Part shown: positions 19,173 through 33,366 of the stretch, in pieces
Position numbering within the stretch: the first letter of the stretch is position 1
How the letters are laid out: every line of letters begins with the position of its first letter
Assembly: GCF_900199455.1 (NCBI RefSeq)
Contig: NZ_FZQR01000006.1
Location: 124,001 to 188,000 of the forward strand
DNA length: 64,000 nucleotides
Direction: 5' to 3'
Source of the DNA: Mesorhizobium carmichaelinearum
GTDB lineage: Bacteria; Pseudomonadota; Alphaproteobacteria; Rhizobiales; Rhizobiaceae
Position numbers and translations under genes: made by a program
Notes under the pieces: generated by a model
The model's input: only the letters and a program-made list of their open reading frames with translations
The model's database searches: none
Told to the model about the DNA's origin: nothing

Positions 19173-20570
19173 ATGAACGCCAACTTCGCCTCCTTCCTCT
19201 ATCTGGTTTCCGGCGTCCTGTTCATCATGGCGCTGCGTGGCCTGTCGCATCCGACCACCAGCCGTCAGGGCAATCTCTACGGCATGATCGGCATGGGCAT
19301 TGCCATCGCCACCACGCTGGCGCTGGCGACCCCGTCGGCAGGCCGCTTCGGCCTGATTGTGCTTGGCCTTGCCATTGGCGGCGGTGTCGGCGCCGTCACC
19401 GCGCGCCGCATCGCCATGACCTCGATGCCACAACTGGTCGCCGCCTTCCACTCGCTGGTCGGCCTCGCCGCGGTCATGGTGGCTGCAGCCGCCATCTATG
19501 CGCCGGAAAGTTTTGGCATCGGCACGAATGGAGATATCCACGCCCAGGCCCTGATCGAGATGAGCCTTGGCGTTGCCATCGGCGCCATCACCTTCACCGG
19601 CTCGGTCATCGCCTTCCTCAAGCTCGATGGCCGTATGTCCGGCAAGCCGATCATGATCGGCGGCCGCCACTTCATCAACGCCGCGCTTGGCATCGCCCTG
19701 ATCGTTTTGATCATCCTGCTCGTCACCACCGAGTCAAAACTGGTCTTCTGGCTGATTGTCGCCGCCTCGCTGGTGCTCGGTATTCTCCTGATCATCCCGA
19801 TCGGCGGCGCCGACATGCCGGTCGTCGTCTCGATGCTGAATTCCTACTCGGGCTGGGCCGCCGCGGCACTTGGCTTCACGCTAGGCAACCTGGCGCTGAT
19901 CATCACCGGCGCGCTGGTCGGTTCGTCCGGTGCGATCCTGTCCTACATCATGTGCAAGGGCATGAACCGCAGCTTCATCTCGGTCATCCTCGGCGGCTTC
20001 GGCGGCGAGACCGCGGCGGCGGCCGACGACGGCATCGAGCGCACGGTCAAGCAGGGTTCGGCCGATGATGCAGCCTATCTGATGATGAACGCCCAAAAAG
20101 TCATCATCGTGCCGGGCTACGGCATGGCGGTCGCGCAGGCGCAGCACGCGTTGCGCGAAATGGCCGACAAGCTCAAGGCCAATGGCGTCGATGTGAAATA
20201 CGCCATCCACCCGGTCGCCGGCCGCATGCCCGGCCACATGAACGTGCTCTTGGCCGAAGCCAACGTGCCCTACGACGAAGTGTTCGAGCTCGAGGACATC
20301 AATTCGGAGTTCGCGCAGGCTGATGTCGCCTATGTCATCGGCGCCAACGACGTCACCAATCCTTCGGCCCGCGATGACAAGTCGTCGCCGATCTACGGCA
20401 TGCCGATCCTCGACGTCGACAAGGCGCGCACCTGCCTGTTCGTCAAGCGCTCGCTCGGCTCCGGCTATGCCGGCATCGACAACACGCTGTTCTATAAGGA
20501 CGGCACCATGATGCTGCTCGGCGACGCCAAGAAAATGACCGAGGAAATCGTCAAGGCCATGGATCACTGA
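19173..20570 (+). CDS. pntB: NAD(P) transhydrogenase subunit beta
   Basis: 465 residues: eight or nine membrane helices to about residue 270, then the soluble NADP-binding domain III with VIIVPGYGMAVAQAQHALREM, VAGRMPGHMNVLLAEA, and VIGANDVTNPSARDD. Complete and of normal length. Third gene of the operon, closed by the terminator at 20594. Confidence 0.96.
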   Translation: MNANFASFLYLVSGVLFIMALRGLSHPTTSRQGNLYGMIGMGIAIATTLALATPSAGRFGLIVLGLAIGGGVGAVTARRIAMTSMPQLVAAFHSLVGLAAVMVAAAAIYAPESFGIGTNGDIHAQALIEMSLGVAIGAITFTGSVIAFLKLDGRMSGKPIMIGGRHFINAALGIALIVLIILLVTTESKLVFWLIVAASLVLGILLIIPIGGADMPVVVSMLNSYSGWAAAALGFTLGNLALIITGALVGSSGAILSYIMCKGMNRSFISVILGGFGGETAAAADDGIERTVKQGSADDAAYLMMNAQKVIIVPGYGMAVAQAQHALREMADKLKANGVDVKYAIHPVAGRMPGHMNVLLAEANVPYDEVFELEDINSEFAQADVAYVIGANDVTNPSARDDKSSPIYGMPILDVDKARTCLFVKRSLGSGYAGIDNTLFYKDGTMMLLGDAKKMTEEIVKAMDH

Positions 20571-20593
20571 TCCGGCCGATCGGCGGAAACGGC

Positions 20594-20630
20594 AAAGAGC
20601 CCGGCTTTGAAGCCGGGCTCTTTCATTTCT
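20594..20630 (+). terminator. rho-independent terminator of the pnt operon
   Basis: A 13-bp stem (AAAGAGCCCGGCT at 20594-20606 with AGCCGGGCTCTTT at 20611-20623), loop TTGA, then CATTTCT. It lies 23 bases after the pntB stop and, having A and T tracts on either side, can also act for the convergent membrane-protein gene. Confidence 0.9.
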
Positions 20631-20645
20631 GGCGCAAGCCTGGGT

Positions 20646-21563
20646 TCAGCGGGTGGTCAGGAAAACCGCTTCCTCTTCGTCGCGCTGCCTGCCGCCGAGA
20701 GCGGCCGCGGCACTGGCGATGAAGGCGCCGATGACCAGCGACAAGGCGCCGAGCAGGGCAAACGTCGCGCTGCCTTTCCGGGCTGTGTCGGCGGCCTGCT
20801 TGGCCTTGACCTTGGCGTCCTCGACCTTGGCGACCAGGGCATCGACACGCACCTTGGCGTCGCCCTCGGACAGCCCGGTGCGGGCAGCAACCAGTTGCGA
20901 CAGATAGGTCTTGTCGTCGGCGGAAATCTCGCCCGCCGCCGCACTGGCGATCAGGATGCGCGAGGCCTCTCCGACTGCGGCAGCATCACCGTCAGAATTG
21001 GCAGCCGCAAGCTTGGCCGGATCGGCCGGACGGAACAGCGAATCCACCAGATAGGAGGTCGCATTGTCGGCCGATGCGCTGCCGGTCTTGGCCGAGACAC
21101 CAGCCGATGCGCCCATGGCGGCGCCCGATGCTACGGTTGAGACAGCCTGTACACCTGAGCCCAGGGCTGCGGATAGCGCCGAGCCGAGCACGCCGACAAC
21201 GAGCAGCGTCGCCAATGCCCAGGCAAGGAAGCCATGAGCGGTGTCGCGGAAATACACTTCGTCAGTGTGGACGCCGACCCATTTGGTGCGCAGGCGTCCG
21301 GCAAGGTAGCCGCCGACGCCGGAGGACAGCCATTGCACGATGACCAGCCAGATGGCGGTCGACACCGCAAAAGTGGTGACCGATGCGCCAGAGCCCGACC
21401 ATGGCGAAACCATGCTGAGCCCGAGACCCGAGCCGAGCAGCATGAGGATGAAGGTCAGCGTCGAAGCCGCGAAAGCGCCGGCGATGATCGGTCCCCAGCT
21501 GACGGCTGTAGCGGAGGATTCTTCTGAAGCGGATAGGTCGATAGCCGATATGGTGGGCTGCAT
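20646..21563 (-). CDS. multi-spanning membrane protein (PhnA-like annotation in rhizobia), unknown function
   Basis: 305 residues from the ATG at 21563 with GGGGGCG just upstream. N-terminal segment SWGPIIAGAFAASTLTFILMLLGSGLGLS, then LVIVQWLSSGVGGYLAGRLR with a Gly-rich helix, an Ala/Gly-rich third helix, a soluble Ala/Asp-rich part (about 150-270) and a C-terminal helix ATFALLGALSLVIGAFIASAA. Similar proteins in rhizobia are often called PhnA-like, without evidence for a phosphonate role. It follows a 25-codon hydrophobic gene by 9 bases, so the two are probably co-transcribed. Expression and function unknown. Confidence 0.7.
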   Translation of the reverse strand: MQPTISAIDLSASEESSATAVSWGPIIAGAFAASTLTFILMLLGSGLGLSMVSPWSGSGASVTTFAVSTAIWLVIVQWLSSGVGGYLAGRLRTKWVGVHTDEVYFRDTAHGFLAWALATLLVVGVLGSALSAALGSGVQAVSTVASGAAMGASAGVSAKTGSASADNATSYLVDSLFRPADPAKLAAANSDGDAAAVGEASRILIASAAAGEISADDKTYLSQLVAARTGLSEGDAKVRVDALVAKVEDAKVKAKQAADTARKGSATFALLGALSLVIGAFIASAAAALGGRQRDEEEAVFLTTR

Positions 21564-21572
21564 CAACGCCCC

Positions 21573-21650
21573 CTACCGTACGAACAGCATGATGAGGATG
21601 ATGATCGGGATCGGAATACCGAGCAACCAGAGCAAAATGCCACGTCCCAT
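21573..21650 (-). CDS. 25-residue hydrophobic small protein
   Basis: A short frame, ATG at 21650 and TAG at 21573-21575, encodes MGRGILLWLLGIPIPIIILI followed by MLFVR: a single membrane helix with an internal PIP motif. It has a near-perfect ribosome site (AGGAGG, 6 bases before the ATG) and lies 9 bases before the start of the next gene on the same strand. The strong Shine-Dalgarno, the coherent hydrophobic product and the tight spacing support a real gene despite the length. Function unknown. Confidence 0.65.
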   Translation of the reverse strand: MGRGILLWLLGIPIPIIILIMLFVR

Positions 21651-21883
21651 GAAGGCCTCCTGTGAGAAATTATGATCGATGTTGTCACAATGTCCCGAGA
21701 GGACTTCCGTTCCGGCAGGCTATAAAATGATTTTGTTTGCCGGCGAGGGAACAATTCGAAGCCCCGCTTCGCACCAATGTCTCAAGCGATCATGTTGTTG
21801 TGATTTGACCCATAGGTCGAGTCGGGCAAAAGCGGAAATCCGGACGAATTTTCTTCGAAGCGCCTTGCCGGTTAGGAAGACGA

Positions 21884-23032
21884 ATGACTCTGAGGAAATT
21901 CCAGAAGAAGCAAAAAGCAAAAGTCCAGCGGCTTTGGGGTCCTGACTGTGGGCTGCGCCCGGCAATTTTCGCCGGCCTGGTCTTGCTCTCTGGTCTGTTC
22001 ACCTGGGGCGCGACCCCGGCAGTTGCAGCCGGTACACCGACTGGCACGACATCGGCCAGTTCGGCTGCCGAGGACACCGCGCATCTTTCTGCCGTGGGCT
22101 TTGAAGTCGTTCGCGTTCCCAACGGCAGCGAACCGCCGCTGGCTGCCGGTATCTGGTACCCGACTTCAGCCGAACCGCGCGATGTGCCGCTGGAAAACTT
22201 CAAGCAACACGTCGCGCCTTCCGGCCCGGTAAAAGGCCGTGCGCTGCCGCTTATCGTGATCTCGCATGGCGGCGGCGGATCCTATGCAGGTCACTATGAT
22301 ACGGCGATCGCGTTGGCGAGAGCCGGCTTCATCGTCGCCGCGGTCAGCCATGCCGGCGATACCTACGACGACCAGAGCAAGGTGCTGATGCTATGGCGCC
22401 GGCCTGCCCAGCTAAGCCGGCTGATCGATTTCATGCTGACGGACTGGCAGGGACATGCAGACATCGATCCGCAGCGCATCGGCGCCTTCGGATTCTCGAA
22501 TGGCGGCTTCACCGTGCTCGTCGAAGCGGGGGGAATACCCAACCTCGACAGGATCGACCCATACTGCGCGGCAAATCCCCAGCACGATCTTTGCACCACG
22601 CTGGCGAAAGCCGGGGTCCATTCCGTTGCCGAAGCGGCCCAGCCACCGCCGGATGCGTGGAAGTCTGATCTGCGGATCCGCGCCATCGCAGCCGCCGCGC
22701 CGGCGTTCGGCTTCACCTTCGACCGCGCCGGCCTTGCTTCGGTTCAGATCCCGGTGCTCCTATGGCGCGCGGCCAACGACCAGCATCAACCCGATCCCTG
22801 GTATGAAGAACCCATCCGTGCGGCGCTGCCTCGACCGCCAGAGTATCATGTCGAACCGCTGGCGGGTCACTATGCGTTCCTGCCGCCTTGCAGCACTCGC
22901 CTGCGCGCCATTGCGCCCATAGCTTGCGTTGACGCACCCGGCTTCGACCGGGCAGCGTTTCATCAGCGCCTCAACGCCGCCCTGGCAAGCTTCTTCAGCT
23001 CATCGCTGCAGTCTCAAAGCGCGTCGCACTGA
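21884..23032 (+). CDS. secreted dienelactone hydrolase-like alpha/beta hydrolase
   Basis: 382 residues, ATG at 21884 with AGGAAG upstream. A basic N-terminus (LRKFQKKQKAK) precedes a hydrophobic stretch ending VAAGT, probably a signal peptide, though the long basic start is unusual. The hydrolase core shows LIVISHGGGGSYAGHYDT (oxyanion region), the nucleophile elbow GFSNGG with Ser as nucleophile, and GHYAFL with the catalytic His. The group includes predicted dienelactone hydrolases and PAF-acetylhydrolase-like esterases. Substrate unknown. The last codons lie in the left arm of the repeat/terminator at 23016. Confidence 0.8.
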   Translation: MTLRKFQKKQKAKVQRLWGPDCGLRPAIFAGLVLLSGLFTWGATPAVAAGTPTGTTSASSAAEDTAHLSAVGFEVVRVPNGSEPPLAAGIWYPTSAEPRDVPLENFKQHVAPSGPVKGRALPLIVISHGGGGSYAGHYDTAIALARAGFIVAAVSHAGDTYDDQSKVLMLWRRPAQLSRLIDFMLTDWQGHADIDPQRIGAFGFSNGGFTVLVEAGGIPNLDRIDPYCAANPQHDLCTTLAKAGVHSVAEAAQPPPDAWKSDLRIRAIAAAAPAFGFTFDRAGLASVQIPVLLWRAANDQHQPDPWYEEPIRAALPRPPEYHVEPLAGHYAFLPPCSTRLRAIAPIACVDAPGFDRAAFHQRLNAALASFFSSSLQSQSASH

Positions 23033-23110
23033 AACGGTTTCAGCCGACGCGCTTTAAGCTCTTGTGCATCTCGTTCGCCCAAAACCGCTGCGCAGTATTG
23101 GCCGGCCGGC
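23016..23110. repeat. rhizobial palindromic repeat acting as terminator between convergent genes
   Basis: AAAGCGCGTCG (23016-23026) and CGACGCGCTTT (23045-23055) are perfect inverted 11-bp arms, and within them CTGAAA pairs with TTTCAG around CGG. The following TTAAGCTCTTGTGCATCTCG and a second imperfect hairpin to about 23110 match, from memory, a repeat common in Mesorhizobium. The hydrolase stop codon TGA (23030-23032) lies inside the hairpin. It separates the hydrolase from convergent gyrB. Confidence 0.7.
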
Positions 23111-23111
23111 A

Positions 23112-28392
<5,281 letters not shown>

Positions 28393-28479
28393 TCCACCTC
28401 TTTATGGCACGAGCAAGCCAAGCCGAAGACCGGTTCATTCAGGCAGCGCTACCCAGCAGGGTTTCCTGTCCAGGGTCCG

Positions 28480-31113
28480 TCATTTGGCTGGGGCGTCCAG
28501 CAGCTTCAGCCGCTTGCGCAATTCATCGGGAATCCAGGCGTCCGCGGGCGAGAGGATGCCGGCCTGCTGCATGTCGGAGGCGATCTTGAGGGCCGCCGTC
28601 AAATTCGAGCGGACATCGAGACCCATCTCGGCCATTTTGAAATGACCGATGACCATATCGCGCAGCCACATCGAATTGTCCGGATCGATGGCGGAGAAGC
28701 GCTCGGAGATATCGAGCGACTGCTGGTAGAATTGGGTGGCGAGATCCTTGTTGCCCGATCTTGCCAGGAGATCGCCGATCTTGCCGCAATTGATCGCCAG
28801 ATCGCGTTGCCAGAGGCTGTTGCTGGCGTCGTTTCCAGTCAGGGCGAGAGATGCGTCAAGTGCTGATTTGTAGGCGGTCAGCGCCGCTCCCGGCTCGCCA
28901 TTCGCCAGATGTGCGTCGCCCAGCTTGCTGTAGTTGATTTCGAGATCACGCAGCCATCGCGTGTTGCTCTGGTCGGTCTTGACCAGCGATTCCCAGATGT
29001 GATTGGCCTCGTTGAACGCGGCCAGAGCCTCTGCATTTGCCTGCAGCATCAGCTGCGCGTCGCCGATGCTGTCATGAAGGATCGCGATATCCCGCTGGCC
29101 TTCGAGATTTTCCGGATCGGCGCTGGCAAGGGCCGAACTCAGGCTCAGGCCGGCCTGATAGGAAACGATGGCGTTCTTGTATTCGCCCAAGATCTGCAAG
29201 CTGTCGCCGATCTTGGTGTAGGAGACGCACAGATCGCGCTGCCAGGAGAGATTGGCGGGGTCCAGTTCGGTCAGCTTGCGCCATATCGCAAAGCCCGAAC
29301 TGAAGGCGTCGAGCGCCTGGCTGTAGTCGCCCTCCATGATCAGCACGTCGCCGATCGAGTCGTGGGCCACGCCCAGCCGGCGCTGCCAGTTGATGTTGTC
29401 GGGGTCAAGTCCGACCACCCGTTTGGAAACCTCCAGCGCCTTCTGGTAATAGGGCATGGCGTCCTTGAGATTGCCCTGGGAGCGCATGACGTAGCCGATC
29501 CGGTCATAGGCAAAGGAAAGATCGCTCTGCCATTCGAGCTCGGTCGGGGCTGCGGCAGCCACCTTCTCGGCGATATCAGCCGATGCCTGGTAATCGGCAA
29601 GGCCATCGGCGAGCTTGCCCTGGGCGACGGCGGTATCGCCCATCTTGTCCAGGCTGAGCGAAACGTCCCGCTGCCAGAAAACGTTCTTCGGATCGGTGCC
29701 GGCGCGCCTTGTCGATCCTTCGTTCCATTCCTTGTAGGTCCTGGCGGCGTCATCCAGCCTGCCCAGCGTCGTATAGACATCGCCGAGCCGGGCAAGCGTG
29801 AGAAGCTGCTGCAGCCGATCGTCCGCCGGAATGTCCTCGCCATTGACCTCGCGATAGAGCGCTGTCGCCTTCTCATAGCCATCCGCGGCCAATTGATATC
29901 GGAGCAAAGCGCTTGCCGCGCCGCCTTCCAGCGAATGGGTTGCCGCTTCCGAAAGCGTGCGTTCGACATAATTGGTCTTGAGCCGCTGGCGCGAATCCTT
30001 GTCGATTCCGGCGGCCTCGGCGAGCTTGGCGCGAGCGGCATCGAACGCGCCGAGCGAGAGCTGCCGTTCCGCTTCCTGCCGCAGCTGCGTCACCGCCGGA
30101 TCGCCGGAGGCGAGCGTGGTCATTTCCCGCTGCACCTTGACGAAGGCATCCGCGGCTTCCCTGAGCTTGGCCGAGCGCTGCTCGGGACCGAGCGAGGCAA
30201 GGTTCTTCGACAACAGCGCGCCATAGAGCGGCGCCAGTGGCATGTCGGCATCGCTGGCGATCTGCTCGACCTCGCCGCGCATTTCCGGCGTCACATCGGC
30301 CATGGCCAGCAGCAGCCGTTCGCGCTCCGGCAGCTGCTCCTTGGCTGCAGCAGCGAAGAACAGCTTCGGCAGTCCGCTCTCGACATAGGGTAGCTGTTTG
30401 CCCCGCGACAGGTCGTAGACCTCCTGCTGCACCAGCGTCAGCACCGAGCGGATTTCGAGCCCGTCGGTGCCGAGATATTTGGTCAGCGCGGTCGTGAACG
30501 GCGAGTTCTGGCCGGTACCGTCGGCCGCCGTCTCGCCGGGTGCGGCCGAAAAGGCAAACAGGATGTTTTCCGCGCGGCCGACGCGGCCGAGGCCCGGCTT
30601 GACCTTGTCGGCGATATCCTTCGCCAGCGAGGTCGCGCCGCGCCCGTCGCCACCGCCGCCCGAGAACGGATCGCTGCGGCAGGCATCGAGCACGATCAGC
30701 CCGACCTTGGCGGTGGCGGCGACCGCGGCGCGCACTTCCTCCAGCGGCAGGCTGGTCTTGTCCAGCGCGTCGAGCGAGGACGCGTCGGCATCGACCGGCA
30801 GCAGCCGGTTGTCGCCCGAGATTTCGACACCATGGCCGGAGAAATAGACCAGTGCGACATCGGCGCCCTTGGCATCGTCGCGGAAATCGTCGAGCGCGCG
30901 CCGCATGCGCCGCAGATCACGGTCGGTTTCGAGCACCACCTCGAAACCGAGCTTTTTCAGCGCCGCTTGCATCGCCTCGCCGTCATGGATGGGATTGGCC
31001 AAGGGCCGCACCAGCCGGTAGTCGTCCTCCGCCATGACCAGTGCCACGCGCCGCTCCGCCACCGCGGTGGCGGTGACCGACAAGAACAGCAGCATGGCAA
31101 GCAGCAAACGCAC
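28480..31113 (-). CDS. caspase-like (peptidase C14) protein with TPR repeats, copy 2
   Basis: 877 residues from a GTG at 31113, giving an immediate signal peptide (RLLLAMLLFLSVTATAVA). The C14 domain keeps His94 in YFSGHG and Cys145 in DACRSDPF. TPR-like repeats occupy about 390-860 and differ from copy 1 in number and sequence. At the position of copy 1's ATG this gene has ATT (31147-31149) behind the same AAGAGGTGGA ribosome site, so either ATT or the GTG 36 bases further in is used, or the start has been lost. The two genes are in tandem on the same strand, 87 bases apart. Confidence 0.85.
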   Translation of the reverse strand: MRLLLAMLLFLSVTATAVAERRVALVMAEDDYRLVRPLANPIHDGEAMQAALKKLGFEVVLETDRDLRRMRRALDDFRDDAKGADVALVYFSGHGVEISGDNRLLPVDADASSLDALDKTSLPLEEVRAAVAATAKVGLIVLDACRSDPFSGGGGDGRGATSLAKDIADKVKPGLGRVGRAENILFAFSAAPGETAADGTGQNSPFTTALTKYLGTDGLEIRSVLTLVQQEVYDLSRGKQLPYVESGLPKLFFAAAAKEQLPERERLLLAMADVTPEMRGEVEQIASDADMPLAPLYGALLSKNLASLGPEQRSAKLREAADAFVKVQREMTTLASGDPAVTQLRQEAERQLSLGAFDAARAKLAEAAGIDKDSRQRLKTNYVERTLSEAATHSLEGGAASALLRYQLAADGYEKATALYREVNGEDIPADDRLQQLLTLARLGDVYTTLGRLDDAARTYKEWNEGSTRRAGTDPKNVFWQRDVSLSLDKMGDTAVAQGKLADGLADYQASADIAEKVAAAAPTELEWQSDLSFAYDRIGYVMRSQGNLKDAMPYYQKALEVSKRVVGLDPDNINWQRRLGVAHDSIGDVLIMEGDYSQALDAFSSGFAIWRKLTELDPANLSWQRDLCVSYTKIGDSLQILGEYKNAIVSYQAGLSLSSALASADPENLEGQRDIAILHDSIGDAQLMLQANAEALAAFNEANHIWESLVKTDQSNTRWLRDLEINYSKLGDAHLANGEPGAALTAYKSALDASLALTGNDASNSLWQRDLAINCGKIGDLLARSGNKDLATQFYQQSLDISERFSAIDPDNSMWLRDMVIGHFKMAEMGLDVRSNLTAALKIASDMQQAGILSPADAWIPDELRKRLKLLDAPAK

Positions 31114-31202
31114 GTCGAACCGCCCCCGGCTCAGTCGCGTACTGACAATTCCACCTCTTTATGGCGCGAGCAAGCCGGGCATTTGGGCGAAGATCAGCTC
31201 TT

Positions 31203-31772
31203 TCAGGCTGCGCGCAGCGGTTTCAACGCCTCGCTCCAGCGCAACAACTCGTCCAGCATGGCCTTGGCGCCGCCGGTCACCTGTTCGCTGGCGCTGAAAG
31301 CGCCATTTTCGTCGAGCAGCTTCTGGTACATCGGCAGCGCGACGCCTTCCGGGATCGGCATGACCCCCACCGACGTCAGCAGCGGCTTCAGCGCCTGCGC
31401 CGCGCGCAGGCCGCCTGAGACGCCACCATAGCTGAAAATGGCGGCCGGCTTGTACTTCCATTCTCGCAGCAGGTAGTCGACGGCGTTGACGATCGCCGGG
31501 GCGGCGAAATAATTGTACTCCGGCGCTACGAAGACGAAGGCATCGGCTGCGTCGATCGCCTTCGACCACGCCTTGGTGTGATCGTTCTGATAATTGCCTA
31601 GCCTTGGATGATGCGGCTCGTCGAGCACCGGCAGGTGAAACGCGGCGATGTCGGTCAGCATCGGCTCGAATTTCCCGTGCTCGCGCGCGAATGTCTCCAG
31701 CCATTCGGCAAAAACCGGGCCGGCGCGGCCGGGCCGCGTGCTGCCGATTATGATGTTCAACTGGTGCTTCAA
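31203..31772 (-). CDS. NADPH-dependent FMN reductase family protein
   Basis: 189 residues from a TTG start at 31772, chosen because AAAGGAG lies 6 bases upstream and the product begins KHQLNIIIGSTRPGRAG, the flavodoxin-like phosphate loop. Other family features: FVFVAPEYNYFAAPAIVNAVDYL and FSYGGVSGGLRA. Cytosolic flavoprotein related to ArsH/YieF quinone or FMN reductases; the acceptor is unknown. It lies 89 bases upstream of caspase copy 2 on the same strand and is divergent from the cytochrome P450 gene. Confidence 0.85.
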   Translation of the reverse strand: MKHQLNIIIGSTRPGRAGPVFAEWLETFAREHGKFEPMLTDIAAFHLPVLDEPHHPRLGNYQNDHTKAWSKAIDAADAFVFVAPEYNYFAAPAIVNAVDYLLREWKYKPAAIFSYGGVSGGLRAAQALKPLLTSVGVMPIPEGVALPMYQKLLDENGAFSASEQVTGGAKAMLDELLRWSEALKPLRAA

Positions 31773-31971
31773 GGCGGGCTCCTTTCTCGGGCGGTATCTG
31801 TTGGTGACTGTCACTACGGCAGAGCGTCCCGGCGGACAAGCCGGGACATCTGGCGCAGCAGTCACGATCGGATGAACAGATCGTCTGCTTCGTGCCGTGA
31901 ATTGCCTGCCGTTCGGTCACATGGACGCCCGGATCACCAGCCACTACATTAACAGAGCAGCGGAGCACTTC

Positions 31972-33345
31972 ATGGACACTCAGCCCGCCCCCTTCGTTCC
32001 ACCCGCACCGAAGCCGCGCACGTCGCCGCCTTCGACGCTGGAGATGATCCGCATCGTCTACCGCAACCCGCTCGAACTGTGGGGCGAGCCGACCTACAAC
32101 GAACCCTGGATATCGGTGAATGGCGTTGGCGGGCATCTGGTCATCGCCAACGATCCCGGCCTCATCCGCCATGTGCTGGTCGACAACGCCAAGAACTACA
32201 AGATGGCGACGGTGCGCCAGAAGATCCTGCGGCCGATCCTGCGCGATGGCCTGCTGACCGCCGAGGGCGAGGTGTGGAAGCGGTCGCGCAAGGCGATGGC
32301 GCCGGTGTTCACGCCGCGCCACATCTTCGGCTTTGCCCAGCCGATGCTGAAGCGCACGCTGGAGTTTGTCACCCGCTACGAGGACGGCGGCACGTCCGAC
32401 ATCGCCCATGACATGACGCTGCTCACCTACGACATTCTGGCCGAGACGCTGTTCTCCGGCGAGATCGCGGGTGAGCCGGGCAGTTTCGCCAATGAGATCG
32501 ACCGTTTGTTCGAGACCATGGGCCGTGTCGATCCGCTCGATCTGCTGCGCGCGCCCGACTGGCTGCCGCGGCTCACCCGCATCCGTGGCCGCAAGACCAT
32601 GGCCTATTTCCGCAAGATCGTCACCGACACCGTCAAGATGCGCGAGGAGCGTTTCAAGCGTGATCCCGATGGCGTGCCGCAGGATTTCCTGACGCTGCTG
32701 CTCAAGGCCGAAGGCCCCGACGGGCTGACGCGCTCGGAAGTCGAGGACAACATCATCACCTTCATCGGCGCCGGCCATGAGACCACCGCGCGGGCGCTGG
32801 GCTGGACGCTCTATTGCCTGGCCGAATCGCCGTGGGAGCGTAACCGCGTCGAGCAGGAGATCGACGAGGTGCTGGCGCGCGAGCCCGATCCGACGAAATG
32901 GCTCGACACCATGCCGTTGACCCGCGCGGCTTTCGATGAGGCGCTCCGGCTCTACCCGCCGGCGCCCTCGATCAACCGCGAGCCGATCGTGCCGGAGACC
33001 TGGAAGGATCTTTATATCCCCAAGCACGCGGCCGTGCTGGTCATGCCCTGGGTCGTCCATCGCCACAGGAAGCTGTGGGACAGGCCCGATGCCTTCCTGC
33101 CCGAGCGCTTCCACCCGGGAAACCGCGAAAAGATCGACCGCTTCCAGTATCTGCCGTTTGGCGCCGGCCCGCGTGTCTGTATCGGCGCCAGCTTCGCCAT
33201 GCAGGAGGCGATCATCGCGCTCGCCATCCTGTTGTCGCGCTTCCGCTTCGATACCACGGCCGAGACCAAGCCCTGGCCGGTGCAGAAACTGACCACGCAG
33301 CCGCAAGGTGGGTTGCCGATGCAGGTCACACCGCGGCAACGTTGA
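31972..33345 (+). CDS. cytochrome P450
   Basis: 457 residues from the ATG at 31972 (MDTQPAPFVPPAPKPR). I-helix FIGAGHETTARALGW with the acid/threonine pair, K-helix ExxR in FDEALRLYPPAPS, and heme loop FGAGPRVCIGASFA with the heme-ligand Cys403. The sequence resembles the CYP102/fatty-acid-hydroxylase-like class II-type bacterial P450s, without a reductase fusion. No ferredoxin or reductase gene is adjacent, so electron partners are elsewhere. Substrate unknown. Convergent with the NDUFA9-like gene 21 bases downstream. Confidence 0.93.
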   Translation: MDTQPAPFVPPAPKPRTSPPSTLEMIRIVYRNPLELWGEPTYNEPWISVNGVGGHLVIANDPGLIRHVLVDNAKNYKMATVRQKILRPILRDGLLTAEGEVWKRSRKAMAPVFTPRHIFGFAQPMLKRTLEFVTRYEDGGTSDIAHDMTLLTYDILAETLFSGEIAGEPGSFANEIDRLFETMGRVDPLDLLRAPDWLPRLTRIRGRKTMAYFRKIVTDTVKMREERFKRDPDGVPQDFLTLLLKAEGPDGLTRSEVEDNIITFIGAGHETTARALGWTLYCLAESPWERNRVEQEIDEVLAREPDPTKWLDTMPLTRAAFDEALRLYPPAPSINREPIVPETWKDLYIPKHAAVLVMPWVVHRHRKLWDRPDAFLPERFHPGNREKIDRFQYLPFGAGPRVCIGASFAMQEAIIALAILLSRFRFDTTAETKPWPVQKLTTQPQGGLPMQVTPRQR

Positions 33346-33366
33346 AGGGCAAGGCTCTTCTGGAAA

